From positions 1 through 64,000 of the forward strand of contig JACKLE010000007.1 of assembly GCA_024236075.1 (NCBI GenBank): 64,000 bases of DNA. Direction: 5' to 3'. The notes below the pieces were generated by a model. It was not told where the DNA came from and made no database searches. It saw only the letters and a list, made by a program, of their open reading frames with translations. The position numbers and the translations under genes were made by a program. Shown here piece by piece: positions 41,309 to 49,873 of this stretch (its first letter is position 1; each line of letters starts with the position of its first letter). Source of the DNA: Alphaproteobacteria bacterium (GTDB lineage Bacteria > Pseudomonadota > Alphaproteobacteria > JACAEB01).

Positions 41309-41739
41309 GCGGCTATGTCGTCGACGCCAGCGTGGCGGTGAAATGGCTGGTCGACGAGCCGTTTTCCGACGAGGCGGCGAGGCTCCTCGACGACGGCATC
41401 GCGCTCGTCGCCCCCGAGCTCGTCTATGTGGAGTCCGCCAACGCCCTCTGGGCCATGCACCGGCGCGGCGATATCGGCCTTTCCGATTTCACCGAAGCGC
41501 TCAGCGTGCTGAAGGCGGCTCCGGTCGCGGTCCCCGCATCCATGCGCCAGCTCGCCGCGCCCGCCGGACGGCTCGCCGTCGACCTGGGCCATCCCGTCTA
41601 CGATTGTGTGTACCTGGCGCTCGCCTTGCAGGAGCAATGTCCCGTCGTCACGGCGGACCCGCGGCTATACGACGTCGTGCGCGCGCATCCCTACCTGTCC
41701 GACAGGATCCTCCATTTGAAGGACCTGCCGGAGCGCTGA
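41305..41739 (+). CDS. VapC/FitB-type PIN-domain ribonuclease toxin
   Basis: 144 residues from a GTG overlapping the antitoxin stop. The PIN-domain acidic residues are visible: Asp in YVVDASVAVKWLVDE (near 7), Glu in LVYVESANALWAMH (near 44), Asp in GHPVYDCVYLALAL (near 96) and Asp in PVVTADPRLYD. Such toxins cut RNA (for VapC often tRNA or rRNA) when freed from the antitoxin. All residues are intact. Confidence 0.92.
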   Translation: MSGYVVDASVAVKWLVDEPFSDEAARLLDDGIALVAPELVYVESANALWAMHRRGDIGLSDFTEALSVLKAAPVAVPASMRQLAAPAGRLAVDLGHPVYDCVYLALALQEQCPVVTADPRLYDVVRAHPYLSDRILHLKDLPER

Positions 41740-41747
41740 CGGATACC

Positions 41748-42272
41748 TCACCCGTGCCGCTCAAGCGTCACGAAGCTGCAATCGTGGGTGGCCGCATCCT
41801 CCTTGAGCGGATGGATGCGCTCGACCTCGCGCCAGTGGCGCGCATCGACCGGCGGGAAGAAGGTGTCGCCCGCGACCTCGCCCGCGACCTCCGTCAGATG
41901 GAGGCGCCGCGCGAGGGGCAGTGCCTCGGCATAGATTTGCGCCCCGCCGATCGCCATGACCTCGTCCGCGCCGGTCGCGCGCGCGACATGGACCGCGATG
42001 TCGACGGCCTCGAGGAAGCTCAGGGCGACGCGCACGCCTTCCGCGGACCAGGCGGGATCGCGCGTGACGACGATGTTCTCGCGCCCCGGCAGCGGCTTGC
42101 CGATGGAGGCGAAGGTCTTCCGCCCCATGATGACCGGCTTGCCCATGGTGAGCGCCTTGAAGCGCCTCATGTCGACGGGAATCTTCCAGGGGAGCCTTCC
42201 GTCGCGCCCGATGACCCCGTTCGCCGCCACCGCGGCGACGAGGGCGATGGGAGGCGCGCCCTCCCCGCTCAC
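41748..42272 (-). CDS. folA: Dihydrofolate reductase
   Basis: 174 residues: ALVAAVAANGVIGRDGRLPW, DMRRFKALTMGKPVIMGRKT, ADEVMAIGGAQIYAEALP. It regenerates tetrahydrofolate with NADPH. It begins at a GTG overlapping the thyA stop (GTGA), so it is translationally coupled to thyA, whose reaction makes its substrate. It ends 9 bases from the convergent toxin stop. Confidence 0.95.
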   Translation of the reverse strand: MSGEGAPPIALVAAVAANGVIGRDGRLPWKIPVDMRRFKALTMGKPVIMGRKTFASIGKPLPGRENIVVTRDPAWSAEGVRVALSFLEAVDIAVHVARATGADEVMAIGGAQIYAEALPLARRLHLTEVAGEVAGDTFFPPVDARHWREVERIHPLKEDAATHDCSFVTLERHG

Positions 42273-43063
42273 ACCGCCACCTTGGCCTTGATCGGCGGAT
42301 GGGCCTCGTAGCCCTCGAAGCGTATGTCGGAGCCGAGAAAATCGTCGATGTCGCGCACGTCCGGATTGAGGACGAGGCGCGGCAGGGGAAAGGGCTTACG
42401 AGAAAGCTGCTCGCGGGCCTGGGGCAGATGGTTCGTGTAGAGATGGACGTCCCCGAAGGAGTGCACGAACTCACCGGGCTCGAGGTCGCAGACCTGCGCC
42501 ACCATATGCGTCAGGAGCGCATAGGAGGCGATGTTGAACGGCACGCCGAGGAAGAGGTCGGCCGAGCGCTGATAGAGCTGGCAGGAGAGCCTGCCTCCCG
42601 CCACGTAGAACTGGAAGAGCACGTGGCAGGGCGGCAGCGCCATCGCCCCGATGTCGCCGACGTTCCAGGCGCTGACGAGGAGGCGGCGCGAATCGGGGTT
42701 CTTGCCGATCTCGGCGATGACGGACGAGATCTGGTCGACGACACGCCCGTCCGCCGTCTCCCAGGCGCGCCACTGTTTGCCGTAGACGGGCCCGAGCTCG
42801 CCCGCCTCGTCCGCCCATTCGTCCCAGATCGAGACGCCGGCCGCCTTCAGCGGACGCACATTGGTCTCGCCGCGGAGGAACCACAAAAGCTCCTCCACGA
42901 TCGAGCGCAGATGGAGCTTCTTCGTGGTGACGAGCGGGAAGCCGGCCGAAAGGTCGAAGCGGAGCTGCGCGCCGAAAAGGCTCAGCGTGCCGGTTCCGGT
43001 GCGGTCGCCCTTCAGCGCCCCCCGCTCCAGCACGTCGCGCATCAGATCGAGATATTGCTTCAT
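42269..43063 (-). CDS. thyA: Thymidylate synthase ThyA
   Basis: 264 residues, the exact family length. Catalytic Cys near 146 in MALPPCHVLFQFYV, substrate-binding RSADLFLGVPFNIASYA and folate region. It methylates dUMP with methylene-tetrahydrofolate. Operon with folA. Confidence 0.96.
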   Translation of the reverse strand: MKQYLDLMRDVLERGALKGDRTGTGTLSLFGAQLRFDLSAGFPLVTTKKLHLRSIVEELLWFLRGETNVRPLKAAGVSIWDEWADEAGELGPVYGKQWRAWETADGRVVDQISSVIAEIGKNPDSRRLLVSAWNVGDIGAMALPPCHVLFQFYVAGGRLSCQLYQRSADLFLGVPFNIASYALLTHMVAQVCDLEPGEFVHSFGDVHLYTNHLPQAREQLSRKPFPLPRLVLNPDVRDIDDFLGSDIRFEGYEAHPPIKAKVAV

Positions 43064-43172
43064 GGCCCGCCGATGGCCTCCAAACGCCGAAGGGGCGCGA
43101 TGATCGCCGATTCTCGCCGGCGCGCCCGCCTTCAGCCTTTCGTTGAGGCGGCGCGCTTCCTATATTGCTCCT

Positions 43173-43525
43173 GTCGGCTCGCGCCGACTATGGCGATAAA
43201 CGGACGCGTAATAAGCGGTTCGGACCCGGGGGCAGTACCCGGCGCCTCCACCATATCCTCCCTCGCGGCCGTCGGGCCGGGGGGACGGCCTCGAGGCTCG
43301 AGGCCAGGCCATGGGGGCGAACCAGGATCGACGGACGTGTAAAGGTGCTCTTTTCGCCCGGGATGGTACCGCCGTTAACGGACCGCCAGAATAGTTGCCA
43401 ATGACAACTATGCTGAGGTGCGTCTCGCCGCCTAAGGCGGTCGGACAAACCGACTTGAAGCCCTAGGCCTTCAGCGGGTCTAGGCGGGGTCCGGAGGGCA
43501 CCTGGCAACAGAAGCCCTCCACCTT
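43173..43525 (+). ncRNA. ssrA: tmRNA, circularly permuted two-piece (alphaproteobacterial) form
   Basis: The acceptor piece comes first and ends at 43253 in CGCCTCC-A-CCA, with CCA encoded. The coding piece begins at 43313 with GGGGGCG. These two pair as a 7-bp acceptor stem with the G3-U70 wobble needed for alanyl-tRNA synthetase. The tag frame starts at 43397 (GCC) and encodes ANDNYAEVRLAA before TAA at 43433-43435. A GGAGGGC/GCCCTCC stem closes the 3' side (43493-43520). The 60-base spacer between pieces should be removed. A -10 box TATATT lies at 43161-43166. The exact 5' and 3' ends are estimates. Confidence 0.93.
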
Positions 43526-43640
43526 CCCTCGCCTTCCGCCATGTCTCCGCCACGAACGGGCCCTCGCCGTGCCATTTTGAAACGGTGGCATGGGCGTTGC
43601 TGTTACGGGGAACAGTGCGTTTGTACGAGGGGATTGTCCC

Positions 43641-44171
43641 GTGCCGAGCCGCGTTCTCTTTGCCGGACTGACGCTATTTGCCGCCCTCGCCCTGATGGGC
43701 CTCACCGCGCGCGCCGCCGAGCCGCCGCACATCATGGCGTTCCTGGAGCCCTGGCTCGAAAGCGTCGCGAGCCTCGAGACGACCACCGAGGCGCATCTGA
43801 ACAGCCTTTCCGGCGCGCCGAAGGACTGGCGCCGCCTCGCGCTCCTCGACGGCGGCTACGCCGCGCGGCTCGAGCGCTTCACCTACGAGACCGACACGCT
43901 CTCGGCCGCGCTCAGGGACGAGCCCGCGGGCAGCGAGCCTGCCTGCATCTTGAAGGGACTCGCGCTCGACCTCACCGAAAAGTCGAAGACGCTGCGGGAG
44001 GCCGGCGACGCGACGGCCGCGCGCGAGGCGCTCGCCGCCATCGCCCAGCTCCTCAGGGAGCCCCGGCTCATCTTCGCGGGCGAGACGGCCTTCCTGGCGC
44101 CGCGCCTCGTCCTTGCGGCCGACGTCCAGGAGCCCTGCCCGAATTTCGGGGACGACGGCGGTCGCGCCTGA
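43641..44171 (+). CDS. Exported hypothetical protein
   Basis: 176 residues from a GTG with GAGGGG 8 bases upstream. The signal peptide VLFAGLTLFAALALMGLTARAA is clear; an earlier ATG at 43590 would bury it. The mature protein is helical, with two cysteines (SEPACILKGL and QEPCPNF) that could form a disulfide. No family is recognised. It lies between tmRNA and sspB on the same strand. Confidence 0.65.
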   Translation: MPSRVLFAGLTLFAALALMGLTARAAEPPHIMAFLEPWLESVASLETTTEAHLNSLSGAPKDWRRLALLDGGYAARLERFTYETDTLSAALRDEPAGSEPACILKGLALDLTEKSKTLREAGDATAAREALAAIAQLLREPRLIFAGETAFLAPRLVLAADVQEPCPNFGDDGGRA

Positions 44172-44304
44172 GGCCGCCTCAAGGTCTTCGTTACCACTCT
44201 GTGCGAAGCTTTCCCGTCGCCGCCGCGCTTCCTCGTCGCGCGGCGATTGACTCGCCCGGTTTCGGCGGTAGCTTCGTTCGGACCTGCCGCAGCCGAGGAT
44301 CGAC

Positions 44305-44817
44305 ATGACGGACGAGCCGCCGAAGGACGAGCCTATGGGCCGCGATCTGATGCGCTACGACCTCCTCACGCAGGACGCCATGCGCGGCGTGGTGCGCGAG
44401 ACGCTTTCGCGCATCGTGCGCGACGGGCTTCCCGGCTCGCATCATTTTTTCATCGCCTTCCAGACCGGCTATCCCGGCGTCGAGCTCTCGGACGCGCTGC
44501 GCGCGCGCTATCCCGACGAGATGACGATCGTCCTGCAGCATCAGTTCTGGGATCTGAAGGTCGCGCAGGACCGCTTCTCGGTGAGCCTCTCCTTCAACGG
44601 CATCATCGAGCGCCTCGGCGTGCCCTTCGCGGCGATAAAGAGCTTCTTCGACCCGAGCGTCCCCTTCGGCCTCCAGTTCCACCCCTCGCTCCCCGAGGAG
44701 GTCGAGGACCGCGCCGTCCAGAGCGGCGGCCAGGGCCCCGCGCGCGCCCCCGCGGCCATGCCCGCCGAGCGCCAGGCCGGCGACGTGGTCAGCCTCGACG
44801 CGTTCCGCAAGAAGTGA
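44305..44817 (+). CDS. sspB: ClpXP adaptor SspB (alphaproteobacterial type)
   Basis: 170 residues: MRYDLLTQDAMRGVVRETLS, SHHFFIAFQTGYPGVELSD, PDEMTIVLQHQFWDLKV, and a Pro/Ala linker to the ClpX-binding tail VVSLDAFRKK. SspB brings ssrA-tagged proteins to ClpXP. The tmRNA that makes the tag lies 0.8 kb upstream, so the tagging and delivery genes are neighbours. Confidence 0.94.
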   Translation: MTDEPPKDEPMGRDLMRYDLLTQDAMRGVVRETLSRIVRDGLPGSHHFFIAFQTGYPGVELSDALRARYPDEMTIVLQHQFWDLKVAQDRFSVSLSFNGIIERLGVPFAAIKSFFDPSVPFGLQFHPSLPEEVEDRAVQSGGQGPARAPAAMPAERQAGDVVSLDAFRKK

Positions 44818-44831
44818 ACGGCGTGAGCAGC

Positions 44832-44905
44832 GAATAGGGAATTGGGCGGAGCGGACCGTCTCCTCACTCCCTACTCCCTACTCCCTACTCCCTACTCCCC
44901 ATTCG
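44832..44905. repeat. Dispersed intergenic repeat, copy B
   Basis: Left arm GCGAATAGGG and right part CTCCCTACTCCCTACTCCCT in four to five 7-base units, ending CCCCATTCGC. The arms pair as GCGAATnGGG/CCCnATTCGC. The layout and position after a stop codon repeat those of copy A at 0.93 kb. Confidence 0.6.
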
Positions 44906-44985
44906 CCTCGCACCGCGCTCCCCTCGCCACGCCTCCCCCCCCATGCTAGAGACCCCGCGGCATCCATGACCGCATTGGGGCTCCC

Positions 44986-46380
44986 ATGACCAAGACCCGC
45001 ACCGAGACCGACAGCTTCGGCGCCCTCGAGGTGCCGGCGGACCGATATTGGGGCGCGCAGACGCAGCGCTCGCTGCAGAATTTCCGCATCGGCGGCGAGA
45101 GGATGCCGCTGCCGCTGGTGCGCGCGCTCGGCACGATCAAGCGCGCGGCCGCGAGCGTGAACATGGCGCTCGGCGCGCTCGACGCGAAGCTCGGCAAGGC
45201 GATCGTCGCGGCCGCCACCGAGGTCATGGACGGCAAGCACAACGAGGATTTTCCGCTCGTGGTCTGGCAGACCGGCTCGGGTACGCAGACCAACATGAAC
45301 GCGAACGAGGTGATCTCGAACCGTGCCATCGAGATGCTCGGCGGCACGATGGGCTCCAAGAAGCCCGTGCACCCGAACGATCACGTCAACATGGGCCAGT
45401 CCTCGAACGACACCTTTCCGACCGCGATGCACATCGCCGCGGCGGAGGAGATCGCCAAGCGCCTTGTGCCCGCGCTCGACCATCTGCGCAAGGCGCTCGC
45501 CGAGAAGAGCGCGGCCTGGGGCGACATCATCAAGATCGGGCGCACGCATCTGCAGGACGCGACGCCCCTGACGCTGGGCCAGGAATTCTCCGGCTACGTC
45601 ATGCAGCTCGAAAACGCCGTCGCGCGCGTCGAGGACACGCTGCCGCGCCTTCTCCTCCTCGCCCAGGGCGGCACAGCGGTCGGCACCGGCCTCAACGCCC
45701 GCATCGGCTTCGCGGAGGGCTTCGCCGCCGAAGTCGCGGCGATCACTGGCATGGCCTTCGCGACCGCGCCGAACAAGTTCGAGGCGCTCGCCGCGCACGA
45801 CGCCCTCGTCGAGGCCTCCGGCGCGCTCAACACCGTGGCCGCGAGCCTCTTCAAGATCGCGAGCGACATCCGCCTCCTGGGGTCCGGCCCGCGCTCGGGC
45901 CTCGGCGAACTGCTGCTGCCCGAGAACGAGCCGGGCTCCTCGATCATGCCGGGCAAGGTGAACCCCACCCAGTGCGAGGCGCTGACGCAGGTCTGCGTGC
46001 AGGTCTTCGGCAATCACGCTGCCGTCACCTTCGCCGGCGCGAGCGGGCACATGGAGCTCAACGTCTTCAAGCCGGTCATAGTCTACAACGTGCTGCAGTC
46101 GGTGCGCCTCCTCGCCGACGCCTGCGTCAGCTTCGCCGACAACTGCGTCGCCGGCATCGTGCCGAACCGCGCGCACATCAAGGAGCTCATGGAGCGCTCG
46201 CTGATGCTCGTGACCGCGCTCGCGCCCAAGATCGGCTACGACAGGGCGACGGAGGTCGCGAAGGCCGCGCACAAGAACGGCACCACTCTGCGCGAGGAAG
46301 CGCTACGTCTGGGTTACGTCACCGAAGCCGAGTTCGACGCCCTGGTGCGGCCCGAGGACATGATCGGCCCCAAGCCGTGA
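44986..46380 (+). CDS. fumC: Fumarate hydratase class II
   Basis: 464 residues, oxygen-stable TCA-cycle fumarase. Signature GSSIMPGKVNPTQCE (near 322), substrate-site segments QTGSGTQTNMNANEVISNRA and HVNMGQSSNDTFPTAMH, and GRTHLQDATPLTLGQE. ATG preceded by GGGGCTCCC; no strong Shine-Dalgarno seen. Upstream lies repeat copy B. Confidence 0.96.
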   Translation: MTKTRTETDSFGALEVPADRYWGAQTQRSLQNFRIGGERMPLPLVRALGTIKRAAASVNMALGALDAKLGKAIVAAATEVMDGKHNEDFPLVVWQTGSGTQTNMNANEVISNRAIEMLGGTMGSKKPVHPNDHVNMGQSSNDTFPTAMHIAAAEEIAKRLVPALDHLRKALAEKSAAWGDIIKIGRTHLQDATPLTLGQEFSGYVMQLENAVARVEDTLPRLLLLAQGGTAVGTGLNARIGFAEGFAAEVAAITGMAFATAPNKFEALAAHDALVEASGALNTVAASLFKIASDIRLLGSGPRSGLGELLLPENEPGSSIMPGKVNPTQCEALTQVCVQVFGNHAAVTFAGASGHMELNVFKPVIVYNVLQSVRLLADACVSFADNCVAGIVPNRAHIKELMERSLMLVTALAPKIGYDRATEVAKAAHKNGTTLREEALRLGYVTEAEFDALVRPEDMIGPKP

Positions 46381-46435
46381 CGCTCGCCCCCTCAGGGCAC
46401 GGACGGACCGGCACGCGGGCGGCAGGCATTTCGTC

Positions 46436-46678
46436 ATGGCGCACGGGCAGAAGCGCTCGCTGAGGATCGCGGGCCACGCGACCTCGGTCGCGCTCGAGCC
46501 CGAATTCTGGCGCGCGCTCGAGGAGATCGCGGCGGCGCGCGGGATCGCGCTCGCCGCCCTGGTCGCCGAGGTCGACGGTGCGCGCGCCGAGACGCGCCCG
46601 TCGCAGGGCCTCGCCAGCGCGCTGCGCGTTCACGCGCTCGAGTGGCGCCGCGCGGGTCTTGCGGCGAAGCGCGGATGA
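46436..46678 (+). CDS. Ribbon-helix-helix domain protein (RHH_4 type)
   Basis: 80 residues: RSLRIAGHATSVALEPEFWR, ALEEIAAARGIALAALVAEV, VHALEWRRAGL. The 'GHxTSVxLExxFWxxLxxIA' pattern is the RHH_4 family of small putative DNA-binding proteins. In Rhizobiales it sits beside fumC and a DUF4169 gene, as here. Role unknown. Confidence 0.85.
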   Translation: MAHGQKRSLRIAGHATSVALEPEFWRALEEIAAARGIALAALVAEVDGARAETRPSQGLASALRVHALEWRRAGLAAKRG

Positions 46679-46877
46679 GCTAATCTCATATGAGAAGCGC
46701 CATGAGGCACGGAAACGAGAAAGCGTCCTCCGTCCTCGTCGCCGCGATGCGGCGAGCGTGGCCGTGCGATGCCAGAAGGCGAACCGGCGCCTTGCGGCGG
46801 ATGCAGCCAAGCGCCTCGTGACCTTCGAGGGGTCGCTCCGCCTCATGTGCGAGGCGGGAGACGGAAGGGATCGAGTC

Positions 46878-47102
46878 ATGGGCGACGTCATCAATCTCAC
46901 TGCCTATCGCAAGGCGCGCGCCCGCAAGGAGCGCGCGCGCGGCGCGGCGACGAGCCGGCTGAAGCACGGAACCGCGCCCGTCCTCCTCAATCGCGAAGCC
47001 GATGCACGCGCGCGGCTCGAGCGCATGCTCGATCATGCGCGCCTCGCGGACGAGGCCGAGCCGCCGCCGCCTGCGCCGACCGACAAGCCCAAGGGCGTCT
47101 GA
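46878..47102 (+). CDS. DUF4169 family protein
   Basis: 74 residues: GDVINLTAYRKARARKERAR, RLKHGTAPVLLNREADAR, ARLERMLDHARL. The 'VINLrxxRKxrxRxxk' start is characteristic of DUF4169. Function unknown; conserved beside the RHH protein and fumC. The longer open frame upstream is unrelated. Confidence 0.82.
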   Translation: MGDVINLTAYRKARARKERARGAATSRLKHGTAPVLLNREADARARLERMLDHARLADEAEPPPPAPTDKPKGV

Positions 47103-47115
47103 ACCCGACCCCATC

Positions 47116-48291
47116 ATGGCAGTCGCGCCAGAGACAGCGGGCGGACCGCTCGCCGGCATTCTCGTCCTCGACCTGACGCGCGTCCTCGCCGGCCCCTTCG
47201 CCGCGATGCAGCTCCTCGACCTCGGCGCACGCGTCGTCAAGATCGAGCGGCCGGGAACGGGCGACGACGCCCGCCACATCGGACCGTTCGTGGACGGAGC
47301 GTCCGTCTATTTCGCCTCCGTCAACCGCGGCAAGGAATCGATCGCGCTCGACCTTAAGGACCCGCGCGATCTCGCCCTCTTTGAGCGCCTGCTCGCGAAG
47401 GCGGACGTGCTCCTCGAGAACTATCGCGGCGGCACGATGGAGAAGCTTGGCCTCGGCTGGGACGTCCTCGCGCGGCGCCACCCGCGCCTCGTCTACGCGG
47501 CGGTGAGCGGCTTTGGCCATAGCGGCCCCTATGCGCAGAAGCCCGCCTACGACATGGTGGTTCAGGCCATGGGCGGGATCATGAGCCTCACGGGCCATCC
47601 GGGGGGGCCGGCGACGCGCGTCGGCACCTCGATCGGCGATCTCGCCGCCGGCCTCTTCTGCGCCACCGGCATCCTCGCCGCGCTCTACGATCGCAAGAGC
47701 ACGGGACGCGGCCAGAAGGTCGACGTCTCCATGCTCGACTGCCAGGTCGCCTTCCTGGAGAACGCCATCGCCCGCTATTTCGCGACCGGCACGGTGCCGG
47801 GGCCGCTCGGCTCCCGCCATCCCTCGATCGCGCCCTTCGCCGCCTTCCGCGCCGGCGACGGCGCCCTCGTCATCGCGGCGGGAAACGACGAGCTCTTCCG
47901 CCGGCTGACGGAGATCCTCGCCCTGCCCGAGGCGGCGGCCGATCCCCGCTTCGTCTCGAACGCATCGCGCACGGAGCATGCCGAGGCCCTAGCCGAGATC
48001 CTCGAGCGCGCGCTCGCGCGCGGCACCGTCGCCGACTGGCTCGCGCGCCTCGAGGCCGCGGGCATTCCCTGCGGCCCCATCAACAGCGTCGCCGATGTCG
48101 TCGCCGACCCGCAGGTCCGCGCGCGCAACATGATCGTGACCGCAGACGGCGGCCCGCTCGGCCCTTTTCCGGTCGCCGGCAATCCGATGAAGCTCTCCGC
48201 CCACGCGGACCCCGCGACGCGCGGCCGCGTGCCCGCGCTCGATGCCGACCGGGCCCGCATCCTTGCCGAGCTCGGCATATCCGGGGAATGA
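47116..48291 (+). CDS. CaiB/BaiF family CoA-transferase (class III)
   Basis: 391 residues. GILVLDLTRVLAGPFAAMQL, YDMVVQAMGGIMSLTG with the catalytic Asp near 145, and GIPCGPINSVADVVADPQV are family marks. The enzyme moves CoA between acids through an aspartyl-CoA anhydride; the acids are unknown. It starts 13 bases after the DUF4169 stop. Confidence 0.92.
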   Translation: MAVAPETAGGPLAGILVLDLTRVLAGPFAAMQLLDLGARVVKIERPGTGDDARHIGPFVDGASVYFASVNRGKESIALDLKDPRDLALFERLLAKADVLLENYRGGTMEKLGLGWDVLARRHPRLVYAAVSGFGHSGPYAQKPAYDMVVQAMGGIMSLTGHPGGPATRVGTSIGDLAAGLFCATGILAALYDRKSTGRGQKVDVSMLDCQVAFLENAIARYFATGTVPGPLGSRHPSIAPFAAFRAGDGALVIAAGNDELFRRLTEILALPEAAADPRFVSNASRTEHAEALAEILERALARGTVADWLARLEAAGIPCGPINSVADVVADPQVRARNMIVTADGGPLGPFPVAGNPMKLSAHADPATRGRVPALDADRARILAELGISGE

Positions 48292-48412
48292 GCGCGGCCG
48301 CGGCGATGCGGGCCCTCGCGCGGTTCCGCCGCGTCATCTTGTGCGTGCGGAATGCGCCGTCCATACTCCGGCGTCCGCCGGACGCCACGCAGCCTGCCGA
48401 AGGAGGCGCTCC

Positions 48413-49804
48413 ATGACGCAAGACCGTCTCGAAACGGACTATCTCGTCGTCGGCGCCGGCGCGGCCGGCCTCGCCTTCGCGGATTCGCTGCTCGCCGAGA
48501 GCGGCGCGCGGATCGCCATCGTGGACGAGCGGGCGCGCCCCGGCGGCCATTGGAACGACGCCTACCGCTTCGTGCGCCTGCATCAGCCCTCGATCAATTA
48601 CGGGGTCAACTCGATGCCCCTCGGCTCGGGCGCGCTCGACGCCGCGGGGCCCAATGCTGGCTGCCACGAGCTCGCGACCGGCATGCAGGTCTGCGCCTAT
48701 TTCGAGGAGGTGATGGAGCGCGCGCTTCTGCCCACGGGGCGCGTCGACTACCTGCCCCTGAGCCGGTATGAGGAAGGCGGGCGCATCGTCTCGCTGGTGA
48801 CAGGGGAGGCCCGCTCCGTGCACGTGCGCAGGAGGATCGTGGACACGACCTATGTCGCGGGCACCGTCCCCTCGCGCCACGTGCCGGGCTATCGCATCGC
48901 GGAAGGCGTGCGCCACATCGCGGTGAACGGTCTCGCCATGCTCGAGGAGCCCGCCGGGCGCTACGTCGTCATCGGCGGCGGCAAGACCGGCATGGACGCC
49001 TGCCTCTTTCTCCTGGAGCGCGGGCTCGATCCCGACGCGATCGTCTGGATCGTACCGCAGGACGCCTGGCTCGTGGACCGCGCGACGATCCAACCCGGCG
49101 AGGAGTTCTACGACCGGACCGTCGGCAACCTCATCGCGCAGATGGAGGCGGCCGCCGCCGCGACCTCGGTCGACGACCTCTTCCTCAGGCTCGAGGCGGC
49201 CGGCGCGCTCTTCCGTCTCGATCCGGCCGTGATGCCGACGGCCTATCGCTGCGCCACGATCAACGCCTTCGAGCTCGCGCAATTGCGCCGTATTCGGAAC
49301 GTCGTGCGCCTGGGCCGCGTCGCGGCGATCGAGAAGGACAGGATCCGTCTGGCGCGCGGCGAGATCGCGACCGACCCCGGCACGATCCATGTCGACTGCT
49401 CGGCGAAGGGAATCGCGCCGCGCCCGGCGAGGCCCATCTTCGCGGGCGAGCGCATCACCATGCAGTTCGTGCGCACCTGCCAGCCTACCTTCAGCGCCGC
49501 CTTCATCGCCTTCGTCGAGGCCCATTTCGAGGACGAGGCGAGGAAGAACGAGCTCTGCGGCGTGATCCGAAGCCCAGAGAGCGTCCTCGACTGGCTCACC
49601 ATGACGCTGGGCAATGCGGCAAACAGCTACAAATGGTCGAGGGAAGCCAAGCTCCAGCCCTGGCTTCTTGCCTCGCGCCTCAACGGCTTCAAGGTGCTCA
49701 TGGCGGACGAGAGCGCGCTTTCGCCGCCCCACGCGCAATTGCGCGCGCGCCTCTCGAAATCCATCGCCGGCGCGATGGCCAACCTCCAGCGCCTCGCGGC
49801 GTAG
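48413..49804 (+). CDS. Flavin-dependent monooxygenase-like NAD(P)/FAD-binding protein
   Basis: 463 residues. FAD motif LVVGAGAAGLAFADSLL (near 10-26) and a second dinucleotide motif YVVIGGGKTGMDACLFLL (near 183-200). DERARPGGHWNDAYRFVRLH resembles the FMO/Baeyer-Villiger type 'GGxW' block. No FMO fingerprint FxGxxxHxxxY was found. A role in oxidising a small molecule is plausible; the substrate is unknown. AAGGAGG 8 bases upstream fixes the start. Confidence 0.8.
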   Translation: MTQDRLETDYLVVGAGAAGLAFADSLLAESGARIAIVDERARPGGHWNDAYRFVRLHQPSINYGVNSMPLGSGALDAAGPNAGCHELATGMQVCAYFEEVMERALLPTGRVDYLPLSRYEEGGRIVSLVTGEARSVHVRRRIVDTTYVAGTVPSRHVPGYRIAEGVRHIAVNGLAMLEEPAGRYVVIGGGKTGMDACLFLLERGLDPDAIVWIVPQDAWLVDRATIQPGEEFYDRTVGNLIAQMEAAAAATSVDDLFLRLEAAGALFRLDPAVMPTAYRCATINAFELAQLRRIRNVVRLGRVAAIEKDRIRLARGEIATDPGTIHVDCSAKGIAPRPARPIFAGERITMQFVRTCQPTFSAAFIAFVEAHFEDEARKNELCGVIRSPESVLDWLTMTLGNAANSYKWSREAKLQPWLLASRLNGFKVLMADESALSPPHAQLRARLSKSIAGAMANLQRLAA

Positions 49805-49873
49805 AGGTCCCTGCGGCCTCCCCTTCCTTCCCCCTCCCCGCACGGGCAGGGCGAAGGCATTCGGGCAGGTGGC

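Noticed and set aside
43200..43260. tRNA-like sequence with encoded CCA
   Set aside because: It is the acceptor piece of the permuted tmRNA, not an independent tRNA; no other tRNA was recognised in the window.
43590..43640. ATG at 43590 as the start of the exported protein after tmRNA
   Set aside because: It places 17 extra residues before a clear signal peptide, while the GTG at 43641 has a good Shine-Dalgarno.
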